This document shows positions 55,101 through 61,603 of a DNA stretch of 64,000 bases, piece by piece. The notes beneath the pieces are model-generated. The model saw only the letters and a program-made list of their open reading frames with translations, was not told where the DNA came from and searched no databases. Numbering within the stretch: the first letter of the stretch is position 1; each line of letters starts with the position of its first letter. A program made the translations under genes and the position numbers. The stretch spans positions 310,001 to 374,000 of the forward strand of contig NZ_JBKGXS010000002.1 in assembly GCF_046546475.1 (NCBI RefSeq), read 5' to 3'. The stretch comes from Pseudonocardia phyllosphaerae. Its GTDB lineage: Bacteria; Actinomycetota; Actinomycetes; Mycobacteriales; Pseudonocardiaceae.

Positions 55101-55458
55101 CCATCTCGTCGATCTCGGACTTGTGCTTGATGCCGAGCTGGTTCTCGGTCTCGACCTCGGCGGGCAGGCCGTGGGTGTCCCAGCCGAAGCGGCGGTCGAC
55201 CCGGTTGCCGCGCATGGTGCGGTAGCGCGGGACGACGTCCTTGACGTAGCCGGTCAGCAGGTGGCCGTAGTGCGGGAGGCCGTTGGCGAACGGCGGGCCG
55301 TCGTAGAAGACGAACTCGTCGGCGTCGTCGGTGCCGGCGGGGCGCTGGTCGATCGAGGCGCGGAAGGTGTCGTCGGCGTCCCAGGACGCGAGCACCTCGT
55401 GCTCGAGCGTCGGGAAGGACGGGTGTGCCGGGACCTCGGGGTATCCGGTCTCGCTCAC
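52186..55458 (-). CDS. ileS: isoleucyl-tRNA synthetase
   Basis: A 1090-residue class Ia synthetase that charges tRNA-Ile. The HIGH motif is HYGH (residues 63-66) within PFANGLPHYGHLLTGY, and the KMSKS motif is in GAKMSKSRKNYPD (about residue 615). The sequence is of the eukaryote-like (IleS2) kind usual in actinobacteria, a type often naturally resistant to mupirocin. The anticodon-binding region contains an insertion of about 28 residues with two copies of PDAKLAKRTIN (residues 805-827). The GTG at 55458 follows GAGGAG by 6 nt and is preceded by a T-box leader. Confidence 0.97.
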   Translation of the reverse strand: MSETGYPEVPAHPSFPTLEHEVLASWDADDTFRASIDQRPAGTDDADEFVFYDGPPFANGLPHYGHLLTGYVKDVVPRYRTMRGNRVDRRFGWDTHGLPAEVETENQLGIKHKSEIDEMGVAAFNEACRTSVLRYTGEWRDYVTRQARWVDFDNDYKTLDLDYMESVMWAFKSLWGKGLVYSGFRVLWYCWRCETPLSATETKMDDVYQDRQDPAVTVGLRLSAPDRPELDGALALVWTTTPWTLPSNLAVAVHPDVDYVVLRANGERWVLAEPRVAAYARELGEEPEVLATFKGTDLLGLTYTPPFDFFTGRANAHQVLAADYVTTEDGTGLVHIAPAFGEEDKEVTDAAGIEVVNPVDARGEYTTEVPPYAGMQVFDANPQIIRDLKERTNPHVSGVLLRHETYDHPYPHCWRCGNALIQRAVDSWFVRVTEFRDRMVELNQEINWTPAHIRDGQFGKWLEGARDWGISRNRYWGSPIPVWVSDDPRYPRTDVYGSLDELERDFGVRPDDLHRPYVDELTRPNPDDPTGQSTMRRVPEVLDCWFESGSMPFAQVHYPFENRDWFEHHYPGDFIVEYNGQTRGWFYTLHVLATALFDRPAFRNCVAHGIVLGDDGAKMSKSRKNYPDVNEVFDRDGSDAMRWFLMASPILRGGNLIVTEQGIREGVRQAILPLWNTWYFLSLYAGGQRGEFRTDSEHVLDRYVLAKTADLVDGVTTAMDAYDIAGACERIREHAETLTNWYVRRSRERFWSDDDAVRREAVDTLHTVLEVTCRVAAPLLPLTTEEIWRGLTGERSVHLTDWPGGPDAKLAKRTINPDAKLAKRTINTDPKVSEQQRGAGLPHDEALVAGMDRIRQVASAALSLRKSAKVRVRQPLPGLTVAADDAETLLPFVDLLREEVNVREVELTDDVAAYGRFEVAVNARAAGPRLGKDVQTCIRAVKAGDWTRETDAEGNDIVVAAGIALHDGEFTEKLVAADPERTQALPGNAGLVVLDTAVSPELAAEGTARDVVRVVQQARRDAGLAVADRIALALDGPGGVLDAVRAHEAFVAGEVLATSVAYGAADAASSGQVVGPDGATVELRAAVTRA
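52978..53043. repeat. 33-bp tandem duplication inside ileS
   Basis: Bases 52978-53010 and 53011-53043 are copies of a 33-bp unit, identical except at the first base. It encodes PDAKLAKRTIN twice. The AT content (GCAAGCTTCGC, a HindIII-like core) is higher than that of the surrounding gene. Confidence 0.9.
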
Positions 55459-55685
55459 GGCTGGCTCCTCGTGCGGTGCTCGCGCTTCGCACGGGGACGA
55501 CGGCGACCCGTCCGGATCGCGCCGCGGTACCACCCCGCTTGCCCGCGCACGACGTGCCCGGGCCTCTCGTTCGGCGGCGCTGACGGGCCGCACCCGTCCG
55601 GTTCTACTCCGGCCGCGCCGTGGGAGACGTCGCCCGTTTCTTCCGGAGGCTCCCCGGTGATGGCCGGATCGGTGCCTGTGTGACC
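55459..55685 (-). ncRNA. T-box riboswitch leader of ileS (translational, short stem I)
   Basis: The leader holds the highly conserved T-box core GGGTGGTACCGCG (about 55523-55536) that binds the tRNA acceptor end. Upstream, CATCACCGGGGAGCCTCCGG contains an ATC isoleucine specifier (55659-55661) followed by ACCGGGGAGCC, as in actinobacterial ileS leaders. Only about 20 nt precede the specifier if transcription starts near 55680, so stem I is short. No U tract follows, and the GAGGAG ribosome binding site is at 55465-55470, so control is probably by exposing that site when uncharged tRNA-Ile binds. It accounts for the 328-bp gap upstream of ileS. Confidence 0.85.
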
Positions 55686-55691
55686 AGGGTA
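55686..55691 (-). promoter_or_regulatory. -10 hexamer TACCCT for the ileS leader
   Basis: TACCCT on the minus strand. A start about 7 nt downstream (near 55679) would begin the transcript just before the T-box stem I. No clear -35 is seen. Confidence 0.45.
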
Positions 55692-55786
55692 GCGCGGATG
55701 CGCACGTCGATATTCCCGGGCTCGGTACACCGCGGCGGCGCCTTGCCTCCGGAACGTTCCACCGGCGAGGCGCCGCCGGCAGTCGA

Positions 55787-57559
55787 TCAGCGGGCCTGCG
55801 CGGGGTGGCGACGGTCGAGGGTGCGGTTCGGCGAGCACCAGCCGCACGGCGTGAATCCCAGCTCGACGGCCTCGCTGACCGGCAGCGGGATCACCGAGTT
55901 CCCGGGCAGTGCCCGGCAGGCCTGCACGTGGTAGCGCGGGTGCTCGTCGATGACGAGGACCTCGTCGGCCAGCCGGGCGACGCGGTGGGTCAGTGTCGGG
56001 GTGCCGGACTCCTCGGGGGCGTCGCCGTCCATCAGCGGGCCGCCGGTCTGCTGCGGCTCGTGCCCGGTGGCCGCGCCGCTGCCGCCGGTTGTCGAGGTGG
56101 TTCCGTAGGCCGCGCCGGTCGCGGCGCCACCGGCCGCTGCGGTGCCCGCGGCGGCAGCGCCGCCGCGGCTCCCGGCGGTGTCGGACGCGGCCGCGGTACG
56201 GCCCGCCCCGTCCTGCTGCTGTGCTGCGGCGCCCTGCTGTGCTGCGGTGCCCTGCTGTGCTGCGGTGCCCTGCTGTCCGGTGCCGGTGGGCTGCCGGTCG
56301 GCTCCGTGGCCGACAGGTGCACCGGCGCCGGTCCACGGCGAGTGCGCGGTCGTCCCGGTGTGCGACACCGCGGCGCCGGTACCGGCGGGGGCATCGGAGC
56401 GGTGAGGAGCCTCGGAGCTGCCGGAGGCATCGGCGTTCCCGGAGGTGTCCGTGTTCCCGGGTGCGCCTGCGTTGTTCCCGAGTGCGCCTGCGTTGCCGGA
56501 TGCACCTGCGGGGGTGTCGGCGGTCGCGGCCCGGTCCTGGGACGTGGCGGCGTCCCGCTCGCCGGGAGCGGCGTCGTCGGCCGGACCGGAGGTCGTCGGC
56601 TCGGCCGTGGGCGGGGCATCGGCCGTGGGCGGGGCACTCGTGCTCGAGGCACCAGTGGCCGGGATCTCTCGTACGGGGATTCCGGGTGCGGCGGTCCCGG
56701 GTGCGGAGGTGGAGCTCGAGCCTCCACCGCGGGATGCGGCCACGGCGGCTCCCGCCGCACCGGCCAGTCCTGCTGCACCCGCGGCACCGGCCACGGCACG
56801 CCCGGGGCCGCCGGAGCGGTCGTGCGTGTCCGCGGTGGCACCGGATGCGGGCTCCGACCCGGACTCCGGCGAACCGGTCGTCGGACCGGTGGAGTCCGGG
56901 GAACCCGGCACGGCGTCCGCGGCCGACCCGGACGGGCCGGACCGGGCGGGGTCGCCGCCACGATCCGCGCCGTCCGGCCCGTCCGTTCCGCCGTGTTCGT
57001 GTGCGGACCCGGCCGCGTTCGGCGTCCGGTCCGACGGAGCACCCGCACCTCCGTCGGCCGGCACCGCCGCAGCGGGGCCCACCGGATGACCGTCGGCGGA
57101 TCCCGAGGGACCCGATTCGGTCACCGAGGGTGACGAAGAAGCACTCGATCGGGAGTCGCCCGACGGTCCGCCCGGAGAGCCGGACGGTGGCACCGCCGGC
57201 ATCCGGATCGTCGCTTCGGAGGCGTTCACGCCGCCGTCGCCGGCCGCGTTCCCGCCACGGACCGCCGGGAGGACCTGTGTGGCGGGCTCCATGTCGGCGC
57301 CGTAACGCGCCTGCATGGCCGCCCGCTCGGGGTCCTGCCCGGCTCCCGGCCGACCCACGTCGTCACCGGTGCCGGAGCCCTCTCCCCGGTCCCCGGACCG
57401 CACTGCGGACCGGGTCTGCCACCAGTCGTAGGCCAGGAGGGCGGCAGCGACCAGCGTCACTGCCACCGACACCCAGGCCAGGGCCACGACCTGCAGGAAC
57501 CAACCTGCGAGCAGCAGCGCCAGAGCGATGACCACGAGGATCAGGACCAGCACCAACAT
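55787..57559 (-). CDS. membrane protein with long disordered region and C-terminal YHxxxC/CxxC domain
   Basis: A 590-residue protein. Residues 1-45 hold two hydrophobic helices (VLVLILVVIALALLLAGW and ALAWVSVAVTLVAAALLAYDW). Residues 60-520 are a low-complexity chain rich in Gly, Ala, Ser, Thr, Pro and Asp, including tandem QQGTAA repeats from 21-nt units. The last 70 residues form a compact domain: DEHPRYHVQACRALPG then VSEAVELGFTPCGWCSPN. This His-Cys and Cys-x2-Cys set (His544, Cys548, Cys572, Cys575) resembles small zinc-binding domains at the ends of secreted nucleases. The function is unknown. It lies between wag31 and ileS. Confidence 0.78.
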   Translation of the reverse strand: MLVLVLILVVIALALLLAGWFLQVVALAWVSVAVTLVAAALLAYDWWQTRSAVRSGDRGEGSGTGDDVGRPGAGQDPERAAMQARYGADMEPATQVLPAVRGGNAAGDGGVNASEATIRMPAVPPSGSPGGPSGDSRSSASSSPSVTESGPSGSADGHPVGPAAAVPADGGAGAPSDRTPNAAGSAHEHGGTDGPDGADRGGDPARSGPSGSAADAVPGSPDSTGPTTGSPESGSEPASGATADTHDRSGGPGRAVAGAAGAAGLAGAAGAAVAASRGGGSSSTSAPGTAAPGIPVREIPATGASSTSAPPTADAPPTAEPTTSGPADDAAPGERDAATSQDRAATADTPAGASGNAGALGNNAGAPGNTDTSGNADASGSSEAPHRSDAPAGTGAAVSHTGTTAHSPWTGAGAPVGHGADRQPTGTGQQGTAAQQGTAAQQGAAAQQQDGAGRTAAASDTAGSRGGAAAAGTAAAGGAATGAAYGTTSTTGGSGAATGHEPQQTGGPLMDGDAPEESGTPTLTHRVARLADEVLVIDEHPRYHVQACRALPGNSVIPLPVSEAVELGFTPCGWCSPNRTLDRRHPAQAR

Positions 57560-57619
57560 CGGTGAACTCCGTGGGTCGGCAGCGGAACCCGTCCGCCACC
57601 CGTTCGTCGTCGGTCGTCT

Positions 57620-57643
57620 CCGGGGCGGCTCTCACCGCCCCGG
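57620..57643 (-). terminator. hairpin after wag31
   Basis: CCGGGGCGG (57620-57628) pairs perfectly with CCGCCCCGG (57635-57643) across CTCTCA, 5 nt beyond the wag31 stop and before the disordered membrane protein gene. Confidence 0.6.
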
Positions 57644-57647
57644 GACA

Positions 57648-58637
57648 TCAGCTCCCGGTGTCGGCGCGCTGCGCGTACCCGGAGGACGCGTAGCCGCCGT
57701 TGGAGCCCGACCCGTTGGCGGACCCGCTGGTGGAGCTGCCGGACGAGCTCGAGCCGGAGCCCGAGCCGCTACCGGACGACGTGCCGGTGGAGCTGCCTGT
57801 GGCGTTCGCCGAGTCCGACGGTGCGGCCGACCCGCGGCCCTCGAGGTCCCGCAGCTGGGACTCCAGGTAGGTCTTGAGCCGGGTGCGGTACTCGCGCTCG
57901 AACGTGCGGAGCTCGTCGATCTTCTTCTCCAGCACGGACTTGTCGCGCTGGATGGCACCGATGATCTCGGTCTGCTTGCGCTCGGCGTCGCTGACCAGGC
58001 CGGATGCCTTGTCGCGCGACTGGCGCTCGAGGGTCTCGGCCCGCGTGCGGGCGTCGTTGAGCATGGTCTCGGCGCGCGAGCGCGCGTCATTGACCAGGCC
58101 GTCCGCCTTGGTGCGGGCGTCGGAGAGGAGCTGCTCGGACTTGGTCCGGGCATCCGACAGCATCGTGTCGGCCTCGTTCTTCGCCTCGGCGGTCAGCCGG
58201 TCGGCCATCTCCTGGGCGAGGCCCAGGACCTTGGCCGCCTGCACGTGGTGGTCACCCCCCTCGTCGGACGAGGAGCCCGTGCTCGCACCGGCGGCGGCGA
58301 GCTGCGGGGCCGGGGCACCGGTGGACGGACCACCGTGCGCACCGCCCTGGGCGGGCTGAGCGGTCGTCGGGGCGGACGCCTGGATCGCCTGGGTCTGGGC
58401 GGGCGCGGACTGGGACTGGCTTCCGCGTGCCTCCTCCAGGTCGGACTCGGCATCGCCGAGCCGCTGCTCCAGCTGCGCGACCTGGTCGCGCAGGTCGTCG
58501 TTCTCCCCGATCAGGCGGGCCAGCTCGGCCTCCACCAGATCGAGGAACGCGTCGACCTCGTCCTCGTTGTAACCCCGTTTCCCGATAGGGGGTTTGCTGA
58601 ACGCGACGTTATGAACGTCGGCGGGCGTCAGCGGCAT
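57648..58637 (-). CDS. wag31: DivIVA / Wag31 polar growth protein
   Basis: A 329-residue coiled-coil protein that marks cell poles and directs wall growth in actinobacteria. The N-terminal membrane-binding domain is MPLTPADVHNVAFSKPPIGK then RGYNEDEVDAFLDLVEAEL, nearly the family consensus. A first coiled coil, a Gln/Ala-rich linker, and a long second coiled coil (residues about 160-270) with repeats such as DARTKSEQLLSDARTKADG follow. The C-terminus is Ser/Gly-rich (SGTGSGSGS type), longer than in Mycobacterium. GAGGTGA precedes the ATG. Confidence 0.96.
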   Translation of the reverse strand: MPLTPADVHNVAFSKPPIGKRGYNEDEVDAFLDLVEAELARLIGENDDLRDQVAQLEQRLGDAESDLEEARGSQSQSAPAQTQAIQASAPTTAQPAQGGAHGGPSTGAPAPQLAAAGASTGSSSDEGGDHHVQAAKVLGLAQEMADRLTAEAKNEADTMLSDARTKSEQLLSDARTKADGLVNDARSRAETMLNDARTRAETLERQSRDKASGLVSDAERKQTEIIGAIQRDKSVLEKKIDELRTFEREYRTRLKTYLESQLRDLEGRGSAAPSDSANATGSSTGTSSGSGSGSGSSSSGSSTSGSANGSGSNGGYASSGYAQRADTGS

Positions 58638-58686
58638 CGTCGGATCACCTCATGCGGTCCTCGGCGGCAAACCGGGTGACTGGGGC

Positions 58687-58980
58687 TCACACCGGTCTAG
58701 GGTCGGTGACGTTCATCAGGATGAACACCACCAACAGAAGCACCATAATCGACAGGTCCAGTCCGACGCCTCCGATGCGGACGACGGGGATCACTCTCCG
58801 CAGCAACTTGATGGGCGGATCGGTGACCGTGAACACGACCTCGAGGGCGACCGCGCCGGCTCCGGCGGGCCGCCACTGGCGCGCGAACGTCCGGACCATC
58901 TCCACGACGATCCGGGCCGCGAGCAGCAGCCAGAAGAAGAACAGCAGGTAGTAGATCAACAAGCCGATCGCTGAGGACAC
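58687..58980 (-). CDS. YggT family membrane protein
   Basis: A 97-residue protein with two or three hydrophobic helices (LIYYLLFFFWLLLAARIVVE and LSIMVLLLVVFILMNV) and the DPPIKLLRRVIP loop typical of YggT. In actinobacteria the gene sits between sepF and wag31 and is linked to division or polar growth, with no proven activity. The GTG start follows AGGA by 7 nt and lies 3 nt after the sepF stop. Confidence 0.92.
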   Translation of the reverse strand: MSSAIGLLIYYLLFFFWLLLAARIVVEMVRTFARQWRPAGAGAVALEVVFTVTDPPIKLLRRVIPVVRIGGVGLDLSIMVLLLVVFILMNVTDPRPV

Positions 58981-58983
58981 GGC

Positions 58984-59760
58984 TCAATCCTGTCGTACGG
59001 CTCCGCGCTCGGCGAGCCTGCGTGCGTCATCGGCCGACACGTCGACATCGGCCGGGGTGAGGAGGAACACCCGGTCGGTCACCTTGTCGATCGATCCGCG
59101 GAGGGCGAACGCGAGGCCTGCGGCGAAGTCCACCAGGCGTTTCGCGGCCGCACCGTCCAGGTCGGTCAGGTTCATGATGACCGGGACGCCGTCCCGGTAG
59201 CGCTCGCCGATCGTGCGCGCCTCGTTGTAGCTGCGCGGGTGCAGCGTGGTGATCGAGGCCGGCCCGGAGGCGGCGCGGTCGCGCTGCTCCGGGCTCGACG
59301 ACGGCGCGGGCACGGCGGCCACCGCGGGCCGCTCCTCGCGGGCCGGGCTGCGGACGCTGTCGGGGTCGACGGCGAGGGCTCCGCGGACCGGTGCGCCTGC
59401 GCCGCCACCGATCGGCGTGGGCAGCCCGCGGTCGGTTCCGCGGCTGCCCGGGAGCGACTCGGTGTCCCGCTCGACGCGCGGATCCGTCCGCACGGCGCGC
59501 GCCGGACGGAGGGCCTCCCGCGCCGGGCGGCCGCTCCAGGGCTCCTCGAAGCGGTCCGCACGCTCGTAGCGGTCGCTCTCGTAGTCGTCGGCGTAGGTGT
59601 CCGGCTCGGCGAAGCGACGGTCCGCGGAGGACCAGCGGTCCGAACGCGACCCGGCGTGGTGGTCGTGGCCGCCCAGGTAGTGGTCCTGTTCGTCCACATA
59701 GTCCATCTCGTCCGCCGGGACCATGCCGAAGTAGGCCTTCAGCCGGTACATCGCGCTCAT
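58984..59760 (-). CDS. sepF: cell division protein SepF
   Basis: A 258-residue protein that tethers FtsZ to the membrane. The amphipathic N-terminus MSAMYRLKAYFGMVPADEMD is conserved, then there is a long disordered Asp/Arg/Tyr-rich linker, then the SepF core (RDGVPVIMNLTDLDGAAAKR then LVDFAAGLAFALRGSIDKV and FLLTPADVDV). The linker is longer than usual. The ATG at 59760 follows GAGGGGA and matches the family start; an upstream in-frame codon adds only unrelated residues. It follows yggS by 105 bp. Confidence 0.95.
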   Translation of the reverse strand: MSAMYRLKAYFGMVPADEMDYVDEQDHYLGGHDHHAGSRSDRWSSADRRFAEPDTYADDYESDRYERADRFEEPWSGRPAREALRPARAVRTDPRVERDTESLPGSRGTDRGLPTPIGGGAGAPVRGALAVDPDSVRSPAREERPAVAAVPAPSSSPEQRDRAASGPASITTLHPRSYNEARTIGERYRDGVPVIMNLTDLDGAAAKRLVDFAAGLAFALRGSIDKVTDRVFLLTPADVDVSADDARRLAERGAVRQD

Positions 59761-59865
59761 CCGCTGTCCCCTCGCGTTACTGCTCGACTCCACGCGCACG
59801 AGTCGTGCGTACGCGCGTGTTGGCGACGGTCTCGCCGATGGCCTCTTACCCGTACCGACCAGCGA

Positions 59866-60726
59866 TTAGTCGGAGGTTATCCGTCGTTCCCCCACAAGAG
59901 CCGTACCGACACGCACCACGGTCGAACCGTGCGCGATCGCGGTCTCGAGGTCCCCGCTCATGCCGGCCGACAACTCCACGGCGCCGGGGTGGGCCGCCCG
60001 GACCCTGGCGGCGGCCTCGGCGATCCGGGTGAACGCCTCCTCCGGCGTACGGTCCAGCGGTGCGACGGCCATCAGGCCGCCGAGGGTGAGGCCGTCCAGC
60101 TCACCGATCAGATCGGTCAGCTCGGCGAGTCCCTCGTCGGGCACGCCGCCGCGGTCCGGGTCGCCGTCGACGCTGTACTGCACCAGCACCGGCAGCGGTG
60201 TGTCCCGCTCGCCGCGGTCGCGGGCCTTGACGACCTCCTTGTCGATCGCCCGGGCCAGCCGCGGCGAGTCGACGGAGTCGATGCGCGCCACCCAGGGCAG
60301 CACGGCGCGGACCTTGTTGCGCTGCAGCCCGCCGACGAAGAACCAGCGGGGCGCGGCGTCCGGGCGCAGCGCGGCGACCTCGCCGACCTTCGCCGACGCC
60401 TCCTGGGCCCGGTTCTCGGCGAACGCGGTCTGCCCGAGGTCGAGCAACCCGGCGACGTCGGCGGCGGGCACCGTCTTGGTGACCGCGGTCAGCGCGACCT
60501 CGGCCGGGTCGCGGCCGGCGTCCCGGCAGGCCGCGTCGAGGCGTTCGCGGACGGCGGCGAGCCGGTCGGCCAGCTCGGCGGCCCGGTCCGCGGTGACGTC
60601 CCGGGGCCCGGTCGCGCCACCGGGATCGGTCGCGCCACCGGGATCGGGGGCGCCATCGGGATCGGTCGTGTCTCGGGGGTCGGGCGCGTCGTGGGGATCT
60701 GAGGGAGCGGAGGACACGCCGCTCAT
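59866..60726 (-). CDS. YggS family PLP homeostasis protein
   Basis: A 286-residue PLP-binding protein related to alanine racemase barrels; it balances PLP and amino acid pools and has no known catalytic reaction. The lysine that binds PLP is in LTAVTKTVPAADV; NRAQEASAKVGEV, WFFVGGLQRNKVRAVLP and LMAVAPLDRTPEEAF and SAGMSGDLETAIAHGSTVVRVGT follow. The first 45 residues are a hydrophilic Asp/Pro/Gly/Thr repeat tail (DPGGATDPGGAT) not in most relatives. The ATG overlaps the pgeF stop as ATGA. Confidence 0.95.
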   Translation of the reverse strand: MSGVSSAPSDPHDAPDPRDTTDPDGAPDPGGATDPGGATGPRDVTADRAAELADRLAAVRERLDAACRDAGRDPAEVALTAVTKTVPAADVAGLLDLGQTAFAENRAQEASAKVGEVAALRPDAAPRWFFVGGLQRNKVRAVLPWVARIDSVDSPRLARAIDKEVVKARDRGERDTPLPVLVQYSVDGDPDRGGVPDEGLAELTDLIGELDGLTLGGLMAVAPLDRTPEEAFTRIAEAAARVRAAHPGAVELSAGMSGDLETAIAHGSTVVRVGTALVGERRITSD

Positions 60727-61553
60727 CGTGCCGGGCGACCCGCCGGTGCGCCCTCGGGGCGGGGGTCGAGCCAGGTGATCGCGGCGTGGCGCCCGCAGCG
60801 GCCCTCGCCGCGGTGGCTGTAGAGGTCGGGGTCCTCGACGGTGCAGCGCGGGTCGAGCCCGACCCGGGTGACGCCGCGGTCGGCGAGGCGGCGGGTCAGC
60901 CCGGCCCGCAGGTCGAGCCCGGCGGTCCCCCGCCGGGTCCGCGACGCGCTGCCCGGCAGGGCGGCGTCGACCTCGGCGCGCATGGCGGCCGGGACCTCGT
61001 AGCAGGCCCCGCAGACGGCCGGGCCGAGCAGCACCTCGACCTGCTCCGGGCGGGCGCCGAGGGCGACCATCTCGTCGAGGACGGCGTCGAGGACGCCGTC
61101 GGCGGCGCCGACCCGTCCGGCGTGCGCGGCCCCCACGACCCCGGCGACCGGGTCACCGAGCAGCACGGGGACGCAGTCCGCGGCGAGCACGGCGATGCCG
61201 AGCAGCGGTACGTCGGTCACGACGGCGTCGACGTCGGCGATGTCGGGGGCGACGCCACCGGTCCCGGGCCGGGCCCGGGGCGGCTCGCGCAGCACCGCGA
61301 CGTCACGACCGTGGACCTGCTTGAGGAACACCAGGCCGGCCAGACCCAGCTCCCGGACGACCCTGGCCCGGTTCGCGGTGACCGTGGCGGGGTCGTCACC
61401 GACCCCGGAGGACAGGTTGAACGTCGAGAAGGGGCCGCCGGAACGGCCACCGGCCCGGGTCGTCGTCACCCGCCGCACCCGGAGTGGGGTGGTGGGGCGC
61501 CCGGACTCCGCGGAGGGAGCCGGGGTGGACGATCCCGGGCCGGTGGTGGTCAC
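60723..61553 (-). CDS. pgeF: PgeF / YfiH laccase-domain protein (peptidoglycan editing factor)
   Basis: A 276-residue protein of the multicopper-like YfiH family, described as peptidoglycan editing factor and as having purine nucleoside phosphorylase activity. The zinc or copper ligands are in FLKQVHGRDV, LAADCVPVLL and AAHAGRVGAADGVLD; LLGPAVCGACYEVP is the other family block. The HAGRVGA form replaces HAGWRG and is usual in actinobacteria. It lies between ftsZ and yggS, the standard place. Confidence 0.93.
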   Translation of the reverse strand: MTTTGPGSSTPAPSAESGRPTTPLRVRRVTTTRAGGRSGGPFSTFNLSSGVGDDPATVTANRARVVRELGLAGLVFLKQVHGRDVAVLREPPRARPGTGGVAPDIADVDAVVTDVPLLGIAVLAADCVPVLLGDPVAGVVGAAHAGRVGAADGVLDAVLDEMVALGARPEQVEVLLGPAVCGACYEVPAAMRAEVDAALPGSASRTRRGTAGLDLRAGLTRRLADRGVTRVGLDPRCTVEDPDLYSHRGEGRCGRHAAITWLDPRPEGAPAGRPAR

Positions 61554-61603
61554 CGTACGAGGGTACTGCTCGGCGTCACAGGAGGACCTGCGCCGTGGAC
61601 TGC

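Noticed and set aside
60723..61553. Missing Trp/Arg in the PgeF HAGWR motif as a broken enzyme
   Set aside because: HAGRVGA is, to my knowledge, the normal actinobacterial form, and the His and Cys ligands are intact.
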